A stretch of 64,000 nt of DNA from Dipteris shenzhenensis (taxonomy: Eukaryota; Polypodiophyta; Polypodiopsida; Gleicheniales), in assembly GCA_047967505.1 (NCBI GenBank), contig CM106539.1; one strand, 5' to 3'. Below are positions 44,021 to 55,600 of this stretch, one piece after another. The notes below the pieces were generated by a model. The model had not been told where the DNA came from. It did no database searches and saw nothing but the letters and a program-made list of their open reading frames with translations. Numbering within the stretch: the first letter of the stretch is position 1; each line of letters starts with the position of its first letter. The position numbers and the translations under genes were made by a program.

Positions 44021-44389
44021 TGGTTGGCTACAGTGAAGAAAGCAAAGCATACAAGTTGTATGATCCCATCAACCCCGCAAGGTCATCATCTCTAGAGATG
44101 TAATCTTTGATGAGAAATTAGAATGGAAAACCTCAAATACACAGGAGATAGATGCACCGATCAGTCATCTACAGAAAAGGTTGATGATGAAGAGCAAGAA
44201 TTGCTAAAAGCACCCCGAGATGAACCAAGCAACTCAGGCATTCTACTAGGGAAAGCAAACCTCCAGCCAGATTGACATATGCTTAGAAAGGCAAAGCAAT
44301 TCAGGTTGAAACCAACAACTATGCTCTTATGACTACCATCATGGCTACAGAAGAGCCAGTGTACTTTCAAAGATGCAGTACACAAGCCA

Positions 44390-45870
44390 GAATGGCAAAC
44401 TGCTATGAATGAAGAAATGGATGCTTTATGCAAGAATAATACTCGGGAATTATGTGACCTTCCACCAAGAAAGAAGGCCATACCAAACAAATGGGTATAC
44501 AAAGTGAAGTACAATCCAAATGGAAGCATTTAAATATACAAAGCCAAACTTGTTACAAAAGGATTTGCATGGCAATATGGTCAAGACTATGATGAGACTT
44601 ATGCTCCAGTAGCAAAGATGGATTCCATATAGTTCTTGATATCACTAGCGACACTCAGTAGATGGAATGGATGTCAAGAATGCATTTCTCAATGGTTATC
44701 TAGACAAGGAAGTCTACATGCAAGAACCAACAGGTTATGTTGAACCAGGAAAGGAGAATCCGCCGGTTTGCCTTCTCAAGAAGAGTCTCTATAGCTTAAA
44801 GCAAGCACCTAAAATTTGGTACAGCGGAATCGACAAGTGTTTTGCTGATCTGGGATACATAAATTCCAATGCATATCATACTCTCTATTACGAAGTTCCA
44901 GGGGATGACATTACTATTGCACTTTTGTACGTAGATGATTTGATTGTGAGCGGAAGCAAGGATAGCTTCATTAAGAAATTGAAACAAAACTTATCTGCAG
45001 AGTTCAACATGAAAGATCTTGGACTTATGCACTATTGTCTTGGAATTGAGTTCTGGAGAGATTCAAAAAGCACCTTAATAAGTCAACTAAAATATGCTGA
45101 CTGTCTTCTGAAGAAGTTTCATATGGAGGATTGCAAGATTGCAGCCACTTCCATGGAACAGAGCTTGAAACTTACAAAATATTTAGAAAAGCCTACAGTC
45201 AATGACAGGGACTACAGGAAGCTCATTGGATCTCTTATATATTTGACTATCACATAGCCAGATATCTGTTATGCGATTGATAAGATCACTGGCGCAGTTT
45301 ATCACAAATCCAAAATAGTCTCATTGGAATACAACCAAAAGAGTCTTGAGATACATCAGAGGTACAAGACAGTTTGGGATAGAATACAGAGGAAGTCATC
45401 CACGGTTGCATGGATCCTGTGACAGTGACTATGCTGGAGATAATGAGACCAAGAAATCCACATAGGGATATGCATTTTTCCTTGGTCAAGGTGCTATATC
45501 ATGGTTGTCAAACAAACAACCAATTGTTTCTTTGTCTTCGACTGAAGCAAAATGCAGAGCACTCACTATAGGTGCATGTGAGGCTATATGGCTTAGAAGA
45601 CTATTGTTAGAAATAGATTACTTTGATGAATCAAAGCCAACAACAATATATTGTGATAATCAATCGGCTTAAGCATTGGCCAAGAATCCAGTATATCAGT
45701 CCAGGACAAAGCACATTGATGTTAGAGAGCACTTCATCAGAGAAAGAGTGTTACTTGGTGACATCACACTACAACATTCTGATAGCAAAGAGAATGTTGC
45801 AGACATCTTTAGCAAACCACTCGGTAAAGAGCTTTTTAAGAAACACCAACAAGCTCTTGGTTTGATGTAG
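44390..45870 (+). pseudogene. Copia reverse transcriptase and RNase H, broken
   Basis: NKWVYKVKYNPNGSI near 44,495, DVKNAFLNGYLDKEVYMQEP at 44,670, LKQAPKIWY at 44,800 and the intact active site LLYVDDLIVSG at 44,920-44,950. RNase H follows: LSSTEAKCRAL, TIYCDNQSA, KHIDVREHFIRERV and ADIFSKPLGKELF, ending at 45,870. At least four in-frame stops (44,533, 44,632, 45,257, 45,673) disable it. Confidence 0.92.
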
Positions 45871-45897
45871 AGGAAGGACATTCCCATTAAAGGGGGG

Positions 45898-46176
45898 TGA
45901 TGGAATGTAATGCTTAGTCCTTCTTCAACTCTCGAGAATCATCATCTTGAGGGAAGGCCTACTTCATGATGTTGATCTTGAGGGAAGTGTTGAGAGACTA
46001 CGCTCAACATTATGTGATTACATGTGCATAGCATTATCATATATAGAGTGCTATAAAGGAAAGGGTTAGATGCCCTAACCGTAACCCTAAATGGGTTTGT
46101 ATGTATTCTACTTTTTCAACTAAATCTAGTGTACCTCATCTCCACTTTGCTCCTCTCCCCTCTTCATATTTTGTCA
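45898..46176 (+). repeat. Copia 3' LTR
   Basis: 279 bp starting TGATGGAATG right after the purine tract ttaaagggggg and ending TTTTGTCA, like the 5' LTR. Confidence 0.82.
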
Positions 46177-46335
46177 CTAGGCACTCAAATGTAAATTATT
46201 TTGAGTGTGGTACTGACCAAGGATTATCGGAAGGAAGTGAATTAAAAGGGAGACTATAAGGTGTACATGGGTCACCCATGCCTAATGTGATTAGAGACTA
46301 TGTGTTGAACAACTAGAAGCTACTTTTGTGTATGT

Positions 46336-48480
46336 GTGTGTGTGGGTGGGATCGGTGGTGTGTATGTGATTCATAAGATCATCACCGAAATGGTGGTTGA
46401 TTGTATCAAAGAATATTTGCATGATGGCCTTCATCCAGCACAATATGGTTTTATTCCTCGTAGGCATATCACTGACAATATTGCAAATGCCTATGTTGGG
46501 ATTGAGTATTCCAAGTATATAGAGCAGGATGTTCTCTTGTTGCAAGTAGATATTGCAAAGACTTTTGACACTATCCAATGGGATTTTATAGCTCAGACCA
46601 TGCAAGCTTTGGATTTTGGTAAAAAGTTGCAACATATCATCTTTTGTCTCTACGGTGACAACAAAGCTACATGCATCTTGTCGGGGGACATTTCTGAACC
46701 TGGGACAGTCCGTTGTTCAGTTCGCTAGAGCTATCCTCTTTGTGCTATTCTTTATGCTATAGCCACGCATCCTATGCTTCATTATATTGATCATTTGGTG
46801 GCAACTCGCATGCTACATAGCTTACACATTCTTGGAAGTCACCCTCTGGTTGCTTAGGCTTATGCAGATGATTCTTTTTTTGTGCCACAAAATGCTGAAA
46901 GGGACCATGCTTTGCTTATGCCAGCTCTCTCATTGTATGGGCCGACTGCTGGCCTTCATGTCAAATTTTGGAAATCTCTCTTGTTGCCTTTGCATTCTAA
47001 AGATTGGCATAATATGGTATGGCCAGGGGAATTTATTTTGCCCACTCAGCTGGTACACCATCTTGGTTATCCTCTGGGTTGGACAATTACCTATCCTCAA
47101 TAGATTGATTGGGTTCTTGCCAAATTAAAGAAAAAGCTAGAATATTTGAAGTTAGCTACTTGGCCTTTGCTCTATTTTGGTGGTCTACATTCAATTTTAT
47201 CTTCCATTGATCATTTTTACCAAAGGAGATCTTACATCCTTTGTGTCCACCATCATGGAAATTTTTAGGTGTTTGAAGCATAGCAAGAAAAGCTTGCGCT
47301 TGCTTCCAATATAGCAGTTATGTTCACCAAAATTGCATGGGGGTTGAATATTCTCAATATTCACGTGCACATTCTGGCTCATAAGGGGAAATGACACTAC
47401 AGTTCCTACATGGTTATCACCCTTGGGCTGCTATGATGCACTTCTTGCTTCTTCAAATTACTACTACTGCTTTTGGCTATTGGAAACCTACTCAGTGGGA
47501 TTTTTTGTTGGGCAATATTGAAGGAAAGGTCAAAGGTTTCCCTCTCGTTTCTCAAATGTGTTTGGATGGGAAACATATTCTCTCATTCACACTTGGCTTG
47601 GCATGGCCGTGACTCTTTGTAGGGCAACTCTTTGAGAGTTGAGAGCATCCCACTGGTCACGAGTTTTTTCTCCACCATTGGCTTTGCAAAAGCCCATATG
47701 CTCATATTTTATTAATTCAAATGGGATCTCCTCTGTGGCAGATGCCATTCATGATGATGGCACTCTTCTACCCTTTGCTTTGGCTGCTGAAAATATGCTT
47801 TAGAAATGCATTATCGTCATGTATGGCAAGTCATTACTCGAATGCTTCAGCCTTTTCATCCCCACTACTACCTTTAGAACTTCAAGAAATGCTTCAAGGT
47901 TGGACACTTCCTCTAGCATACTCGTCCATTCGTCCTTTGAAGTTGTCTCATATTATAGTGTCATCTTTATATAATGTTTTGCTATCTCCACCTTGGGCAT
48001 CAGATAGAGCTAATTTGATTTGGGGTTTGCATCAATCAAATGGTGGTGGAAAAGATTGGGACACATTTGGCAGTCCAAGGTCCCTCTTTGACAACATGTC
48101 TTTTTATGGCATGTTCTGTTGGGGGTTCTTCTGTCTATCCTTCGACAGAGATTGTGACAAGATTTCCTCAGGCTTCTTTCAGGAAGCTTTTTTAGTTTTT
48201 TGGGGTATATCCTCGACAGTCGAATTTTGAGTTGTTCTTTACCTGGGTTTGCTACTGGGCACTTTGGACTCTCAGGGAAGATAGAAACCACAAAGTCTTT
48301 GGTGATCCCCATTTTCTCCTTTTGTTTTCTTTTGTTGTTCTTTGTAGCAATCAGTCTTTGATTGTCTACAAACTCACTACATAGAATATAATATATATTT
48401 GTCCTACACAGAGATTTTCTCTTGATATACTTTTTCAGCTTCCCAGTTTTGGGATAGCTATAAAGCATTCAAGTTTTCAC
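46336..48480 (+). mobile_element. LINE copy of the older family (same as 1-296 plus 7,313-8,870)
   Basis: Reverse-transcriptase fingers (HPAQYGFIPRRHITDNIANA, VDIAKTFDTIQWDF), palm AYADDSFFVPQN near 46,860, then HHLGYPLGW and LEYLKLATWPL. Frames are broken throughout; the 5' part is missing. The last recognisable sequence is about 48,270 and the microsatellite begins at about 48,487. Confidence 0.85.
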
Positions 48481-48486
48481 CCAAAA

Positions 48487-48566
48487 ATGTGTGTGTGCAA
48501 GCGTGCATGCACGTGTGTGCGTGTGTGTGTGTGTGGGGTGTGTGTGTGTGTAGAGAGAGAGAGATT
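48487..48566. repeat. (GT)n/(GA)n microsatellite
   Basis: Interrupted GT repeats to about 48,551, then a short GA run. Confidence 0.93.
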
Positions 48567-48690
48567 AATAACATCTTAGAAAGAATGAAGGGTCTATGAG
48601 ATTTAAAAAACCCAGATACAATGAAAGCTTAAGGGTTGGGGCCACTAAAGGTGGCATCCACACCCAAGGATGGTGCATCAAATGAGAAAA
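48565..48690 (-). mobile_element. LINE 3' tail fragment
   Basis: On the minus strand: catccttgggtgtggatgcc, ctttagtggcc, tctcatagacccttc, then gatgttattaa. Same block order as 13,540-13,655 on the plus strand. Confidence 0.7.
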
Positions 48691-49960
48691 TAGATACACC
48701 ATGCAATCTATGGGAGAGTACTTAAATGCAAAGGACAAACGGAAGAAATATCCTTGGCCATCGGCCATCCAATCATCTAGCCATCTGAGTGATGGGACCT
48801 GTGTATGATGTATGTTGTACCAGCTCCAACAGTCAGATAAGGATAGGCAAGATGATCTTACGTTGGCATTGGATCTAGATTTGGTGAGGGCTTACTTGTC
48901 AAGGAAGGAAATTAAGCTCATCCTTCGACTAGGAACTTATGGGCCCTCTTGGACTCTCCTTTGTGCTCATAGGAGCAAGTCTCTATGTCTGAGTCTAAAG
49001 GAGAAAAATTGCCACATGCTATTAATTAAGATGGACCAAAAAATGTCTAAGTTGACATGAAACATTCGTCGATAGACAATGATGACATCCATGGGTCTCG
49101 CAGCATATAGGGCATCTCAATGCAAAGTGCTCCTCTATCTCAACCTCAAATAAAGTGCAAATCCATGTCTCACATGGAATTTGCTCTTGTTGTCTTGCCT
49201 CAATATGTAGCAAGTGAGGAGATACACCAAACTACCCAATTGAGAGCCTTAGTGCGTGTGGGAGATCGATCTAATGATAGCTTGGTGGATCAGTTGAGAG
49301 ACATGGGGAAGAGGACCCATTCCAGATAAGGATGGTAGATCAATGACGTGTTCAACCAATGGGCATTGTTCAGAACCAATAAATCAGCATTGAGGGAATG
49401 ACACACAGAGTAAATTTTGTGGTCCTAAAAATGGAACAAGGGGTTTGTCTTACCCGATGCTATTGGGCCGGCCTTGGTTCAAGACAACACGGATCAAGCA
49501 AGATTGGGGCATCTAAAATCATAGTTAGAAGTGGGAAAAAGAAACTACAGCTGTAAATGACTCTGCAGTAGGTGGTTATGTAGAAGGAGAATAGACCATT
49601 GATTGCACAGTGTGTTATCATGCTTATAGAATTGGATGACAATGAGGAACAAGAATTCTTGGATGAGAACCTGTCAATTATACCTATGTTTGAAGTGGAT
49701 GTGAACAACATTGTGCACCAGTACCTAGCAAAACCAACCTAGTTATGTCAGGTTTCAGCCGAAAAACCTAAGAGGGTCCGAAAAAAATGACAAAATGGTC
49801 ACGGACTCAGAATTTGAAAAAGAAGTGGAGGATAGTTTTGCATAGCAAAAATGGAATGAGCATGTGATGAAAGAAGCCTTGGAAGAATATGAGGATCAAA
49901 CTTGGGGTGATGGAAAAACCGCAACTGATGAAAATCAGTGTGTAGGTGACAGGAAAGTTT
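48691..49960. other. Unassigned, probably Gypsy gag/protease debris
   Basis: Plus-strand coding-like segments (e.g. 48,812-49,060) without a recognised motif precede a Gypsy reverse transcriptase in the same orientation; derivation from the same element is likely but unproven. Confidence 0.4.
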
Positions 49961-49979
49961 AAGGAGGATCTGGTGCAGT

Positions 49980-50560
49980 TGTAAATAGAGTTCAAAGATG
50001 TGTTTGATTGGGACTACATGGACATGAAAGGAGTGGACCCAAGCCTGTGTACATTGCATTAACCTCAAGCAAGATGCAGTGCCAATTGTGTAGTAGAGAT
50101 ATCGAATAATCCAAACTATGCAAAGTTGGTAAAAGAAGAAATTGATAAGCTACTCAGAGTTGGTTTTATCTATTCGGTGGATGGTCACATGGTTGTCACC
50201 CATCGTGATTGTTCTAAAAAAGAATGGCAAACATCGGGTTTGTGTGGACTACAAAAAAAGTGAATGCCGCTACTATAACCAATCCATTTACTCTGCCCTT
50301 TTGCAACATGATGTTAGATGCAGTGGCTGGGCACAAGGTGTATAGTTTTCTGGATGGGTTCAGTGGGTATAACCAGATCCAGATGCCCAAGGAAGATAAA
50401 GATAAAACAACATTTGTGATAGGATGGGGGGTGTTCGCCAGCAATGTGATGAATTTTGGCCTGAAGAACACACCGCTCACATTTCAAGGGTGGATACAAA
50501 AGGTGTTTGCCGTTATGTTGTGGCTGCTATGGGGTTTGATTGATGTGTTACTAAGCTAAG
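49980..50560 (+). mobile_element. Gypsy reverse-transcriptase fragment
   Basis: Plus-strand motifs FKDVFDWDYMDMKGVDPSLC, VKEEIDKLLRVGFIY, NGKHRVCVDYKK, KVYSFLDGFSGYNQIQM and NFGLKNTPLTFQG occur in order across several frames. This is a Ty3 reverse transcriptase up to the region just before the YVDD site, which is absent. The clade differs from the Gypsy at 31,903 as judged by these motifs. Confidence 0.87.
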
Positions 50561-51056
50561 CATGTGGGCTATTTGGAGAAGTAGATGCCTTAATGAAATA
50601 AGTAATGCACATGCACACGCACACATTTTTCTTGTAAAAGAGATATTTCATTTTGAAAAATGTACATTTGTACTTGACCAAAGTAAATGAACTCAAAACC
50701 AGAAATAGTAATAAAAGATTTCTAATTGGGCCAGAGGAAGGTGTCTATGGGAATGAGCATCCTGAAGAGACCAATAGAAAGAAGATCGAAAATAGAGAAA
50801 GACATCCCCTACATAGTGCTCATATAGTCAAATGGTATGATACAACGACTAGAGTTTTCCACATCCCACCAATCAGTAGAGTCGCCGTAGGCTGAAGATC
50901 ATGGGGCTGAAAGATCTAGGCAAACTACTAAGTGAAATGGAAGATCAAGCTGTTGCAAGCTCAGGCTTGAAGTGGGTGAGCATGGTAAGCTTGAGGAAGA
51001 TGAAGAAGAAGACTGCCACATGGCACTCAAGGAGGGCTCAAGGAGGATGAACCAAG

Positions 51057-51272
51057 CTCTGATACCACATGTTGGAGCATCAATGGAAACATGGTGTGGA
51101 CACAAGATGAAGAAAAAGCGTGTTTATTCATATGAGAGATGGCCAATATATAGGCACTAGTTACACTCCATGTATGACATCATATGTGAGCTCAGTAGGG
51201 CATCTAGATCCATAATCTCACACAAACCTTGTACCCCTTGGTACACCCCATTACATCAATTTGTCCTTCAAT
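51057..51272 (-). mobile_element. Copia-type LTR with primer-binding site
   Basis: Plus-strand gctctgatacca (51,057-51,068) is a primer-binding site on the minus strand. To its right, about 200 bases from tgttggagcatc to ttgtccttca have TG/CA ends and a minus-strand TATATATTGG near 51,146-51,158. This looks like a 5' LTR of a minus-oriented element; its body would run left but no gag was recognised and no partner LTR was found. Confidence 0.6.
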
Positions 51273-51850
51273 GTTGATGGGAAACTCCTTGAAGAGGTAG
51301 CTGGAGTTGTTGCTGGAGCCAGAACGGATGGCTTGGGGATGTTGGCGTCGGAGAGGAGGGTGAAAGGGACGGCAGCAATGGAAAAGACAGCTGAGGAGAG
51401 GTTATACTGCTGGAATGCGAAGGGATAGAAGTATAGGCGGATCTAGCAACCGCCATGCAAGACTGGGAAGCTGAAGGAGAAAGGGCGTGAGGGGAAGATG
51501 AGGGAATTGATCAGGAGGGAGGAGAATGGGGAGGGGCGAGAAAGAATGGGCGAGGATGGAAAGGGAAGTAGAGGAGGGGGAGCTGGAGCTATGGCTGAGC
51601 CAGGTGTGATTGTCTGCTATGGTGGTGCCGCAATCAAGGACGAAGCTGAAGGAGGGACGCATTCAATGTTAGTATTCAATGGCACACACTACCAACAATT
51701 AGACAAATAGTTCTCTCTTGAAATTAAACAATTGCTAATTTCTGCTTTGCCAAAAACAAGGTGAATGATATTTAATCATTCATAAGGCCTGTCCAAGTTT
51801 AAAAAAGCAAACAAAAAGGAATGGTGTGAGGAAGACTCCAGGAGATAAAG

Positions 51851-51915
<65 letters not shown>

Positions 51916-52611
51916 GGGTGGGGGAGGAAGGGGGTTGGGGGGCGAGGGAGGAAAGGTGGAGATGGTTTGTATGAAGACTCGAGGGGGGAGAGAGAGTGTC
52001 AACCACTTTAAAGTATACATTTCAAGTCCAATGAAGAAAAGTCAACATATTGTCCAATAGAGAAAATGCACTTCCAAAAATTCTGGATTGCAATAGGCTT
52101 ATAAGATGGCACTAGAGAGGCTTATAAATCTACTTGTTTTCTTTATTGATTTGTACGGAGACATTCAAGTCACAGGATGAGTGGCTATCACCTCACCCGC
52201 ACCTTCATATCCTTCGCCACAGATCCGGTTTGGGGGGTTGTGTTTTGTGACACACAAGGGATGGAGCGACAGTCCTACAAGCTTCAGTATCATCCTCCAA
52301 CCTTTGGTCAGCTGAAAAAGAGTCGGTATTCTTTGGCTGGCCCTTTCCCATGTATTTTGAAAAGTTCGTGTTCAGAGTTGCTCAGACCTCCTGATATTTT
52401 GTATCACCAAATTTCAGTCTCGATTTTGTACTGCGTTCCTGCTTGGGAGCCACAAAAAGGCTATTGCAGGAGTCCCTCGGTGGCGGGACACGCCAAAGAG
52501 GAATGCTCTGAAGATCATGGTCTTAAACCATAGATTTGGCGGTTTATTCGTAGAAGTTCAAAGACACGTTCGAGAAACAAAAGGCTCAACACATACAAAG
52601 CGAGAGCAGGC
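51273..52611. other. Region upstream of the PPR gene
   Basis: Contains purine-rich sequence (51,330-51,600), a (GA)n run at 51,852-51,914 and short frames. A 118-codon plus-strand frame (52,177-52,533) matches no family I know and may be leader sequence of the PPR transcript. Confidence 0.45.
51852..51914. repeat. (GA)n microsatellite
   Basis: More than 60 bases of uninterrupted GA. Confidence 0.97.
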
Positions 52612-55600
52612 GTGCTTAAATTCTGGAAACCTTTGCTTGGCCAACGATCTGGCATGCTTTGCAAGGCCGGATTCACGTCTGAAGTCCAAATGGATGCACA
52701 AGAACTGCGGCAGTGCAGCAGTTGGGAGATGCTAAGCTCACTCAGTATATTAGACCGAAGTGCTGAGCTGCCTTCCATCCAGAACTTTATCTGCATCTTG
52801 CAAAACTGCAGGAAAAAGAAGAATTTAGCTCATGCCAAGCGTGTTCATGCACACATTGAAAGTAATGGAATGGAAGCTAATAGGGCTTTGGGAAACTACA
52901 TTGTGCCAATGTTGGTGGATTGTAGAAGTGTGTCCTATGCTCAACAGGCTTTCAATAAGTTGGTTTATTCGACTGAGCATTCATGGACTTCCCTTATATC
53001 AGGGTACATAGAATCTGGTCAAACGCAGCAGGCTCTCAACCTGTACCAGAAAATGCAAGAAAATAACATACAACCTAGCAGATACACGCTTAACTCCCTA
53101 CTAAAAGCTAGTGCTACACTGAAAGACTTGAAAAGAGGCCGAGAATTTCATTTTGAGATTCTACAAAAGGGTTTTGAAGATGATCTTTTTGTCGGCAGCA
53201 CTTTGGTCACAATGTATGCCAAATGTGGCTCAGTTGAAGAGGCACAGGGAGTCTTTGACAAGCTGCCAACCAGAGATGTTGTGTTGTGGGCGTCACTAAT
53301 TGCAGGATATGGGGAACATGGTCGGGGTGATAAAGCACTAAAATGCTTTGAAAAGATGCAATGGGAGGGTGTCTCTCCTAATGCTGCCACTTTTGTTTGT
53401 GTCTTAAAAGCTTGTGGTAGAATAGGAGCCTTAGGCAAAGGTCACAAAATACACTGTGAGATTGCTCGTACGGGATTTGAAAGAGACCTTTTTGTGGGCA
53501 GCACTTTAGTTGACATGTACGCTAAATGTGGCTCACTTTTAGAGGCACAAGAGGTCTTTCACATGCTACCAGTTCGAGACATCGTATCATGGAATGCACT
53601 TATTGCGGGATATGCTGGACATGGACCTGGTCAAGAAGTGCTGAAATGTTTTGAACAAATGCGAGTGGAGGGTGTCTCTCCAGATTCTGTTACATTTGTT
53701 TGTGCGTTGAAAGTCTGTGGCTGCAGAGAAATCATAAGCATGGGCCGGAAATTACATGCTGACATTGCACAGGAGGGATTTGAAAGAGATGTGTTTGTTG
53801 GCAATGCTCTTATTGACATGTATGCCAAATGTGGCTCACTATCAGAGGCACGGGAAGCCTTTTATAAGATGCCAGTCCGAGATATCGTGTCATGGGGGGC
53901 ACTATTGGAAGGATATGTTAAACATGGACCAGTTCAAGAAGTACTGAAATGTTTTGGACAGATGCAACGTGACGGTGTCTCTCCAAATGCTGTCACATTT
54001 ATTTGTATCTTGAGAGCTTGTGGCAGCATAAGAGCCATAGGCAAGGGCCGAGAAATACACACTGACATAGCACAAAAAGGATTTGAAAGAGACCATTTTG
54101 TTGGCAACACTTTGATTGACATGTATGCAAAGTGTGGCTCACTTTCAGAGGCACAAGAAGTCTTTGACAATCTGCTGATTCGAGATGTGGTGTCGTGGGA
54201 TGCACTAATTGCAGGATATGCCGAACATGGGCCCGGACAAGAGGCACTACACTGTTTTGAACAGATGCAACTTGAGGGGGTGTCTCCGAATGCTGTAACG
54301 TTTGCTTGTGCTTTGAAAGCTTGTGGCAGCATAGAAACCATAGGTAAGGGGCTAGAAATACATGTTGACATCACACGACGGGGATTCGAAAGAGATCTTT
54401 CTGTTGCCAACACCCTTGTCAAGATGTATGCCCAATGTGGCTGGCTTTTAGAAGCATGGGATATCTTTGACAAGCTACCGGTTCGGGATGCTGTGTCATG
54501 GGCCATGCTAATTGCAGGATATGCTGAACATGGACCTGGTTTGCAAGCACTGAAATGTTATGAACAGATGCAACTGGAGGGTATTTCTCCAAATGCTGTC
54601 ATTTTTGTGTGTGTCCTGAAAGTTTCTGGCAGCCTAAGGGCTAGAGGGAAGGGCCAAGAAATACATGCTGAGATTGCACAAAAGGGACTTGAAAGGGATG
54701 TTTTTGTTGGCAGCTGTTTGGTTGACATGTATGCAAAATGTGGCTCCCTCTCAGAAGCCTGGGAAGTCTTTGACAAGCTACCAGCTCAAGATGTTGTGTC
54801 ATGGACAGCACTAATCGCAGGATACGCTGACCATGGACATGGCCAGGAAGCACTGATATGTTTCAAACAGATGCAACTGGAAGGTGTCTCTCCAAATTGT
54901 CTAACCTATGTCACTGTTTTGAAAGCTTCTAGCAGCATAGGGGCCATCGGCAAGGGTCGAGAAATACATGCTATGCTTGCACAAAAGGGATTTGAAAGAG
55001 ATCTTTTTGTTGGTAATACTTTGATTGACATGTATGCCAAATGTGGGTCACTTTCAGAGGCACGGGAAGTCCTTGACAAGATGCCCACTCGAGATGTTGT
55101 GTCGTGGGCTGCCCTAATTGCAGGATATGCAGAACATGGAGCTGGCCAACGAGCGCTGACATGTTTTGAACTGATGCAACTGGAGCGCCTTTCTATGGAT
55201 GCTGTAATGCTTGTTTGTGTTTTGAAAGCTTGTGGCAGCATGGGAACCATAGGCAAGGGACGAGAAATAACTATGGAGATCGCACAAAAGGGTTTTGAAA
55301 GAGATCTTTTTATTGGCAGCACTTTGGTTGACATGTATGGTAAATGTGGCTCACTTTTAGAGGCACGGGAGGTCTTTGACAAGCTGCCAGTCCGAGATGT
55401 TGTGTCATGGAATGCAATGATAAAAGGATATGGTGTGAATCATGAGGGTAACATGGCTATACAAATTTTTGAGGACATGCAAAAACATGGTGTGAATCCC
55501 GATGCAACTACATTTACATGTCTTCTTACTGCATGCAGCCATACCAACCTGCTATTGAAGGGCCAAGAGTATTTCAAGGTGATGAGAGAAAAATATGTCA

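Larger units (their letters stand above)
34132..46176 (+). mobile_element. Copia element with two younger insertions
   Basis: 5' LTR 34,132-34,411, primer-binding site at 34,412, gag from about 39,352, protease, integrase, reverse transcriptase, RNase H to 45,870, polypurine tract 45,888-45,897 and 3' LTR 45,898-46,176. The non-autonomous LTR element (36,570-39,066) and a truncated LINE (41,784-44,008) interrupt it. Subtracting these leaves about 7.3 kb. Many stops make it defective. The leader is unusually long (about 2.4 kb), so another unrecognised insertion there is possible. No clear 5-bp target duplication remains. Confidence 0.78.

Noticed and set aside
53148-55382. Several long minus-strand frames opposite the PPR gene (e.g. 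53,934-54,506 and 54,906-55,382)
   Set aside because: They recur once per 303-bp module with similar translations, so they are reflections of the repeated sense coding sequence, with no independent motif.
52612-55440. The 303-bp array as a possible CRISPR-like or satellite array
   Set aside because: The units are contiguous coding modules in a single frame with PPR signatures and no spacers.
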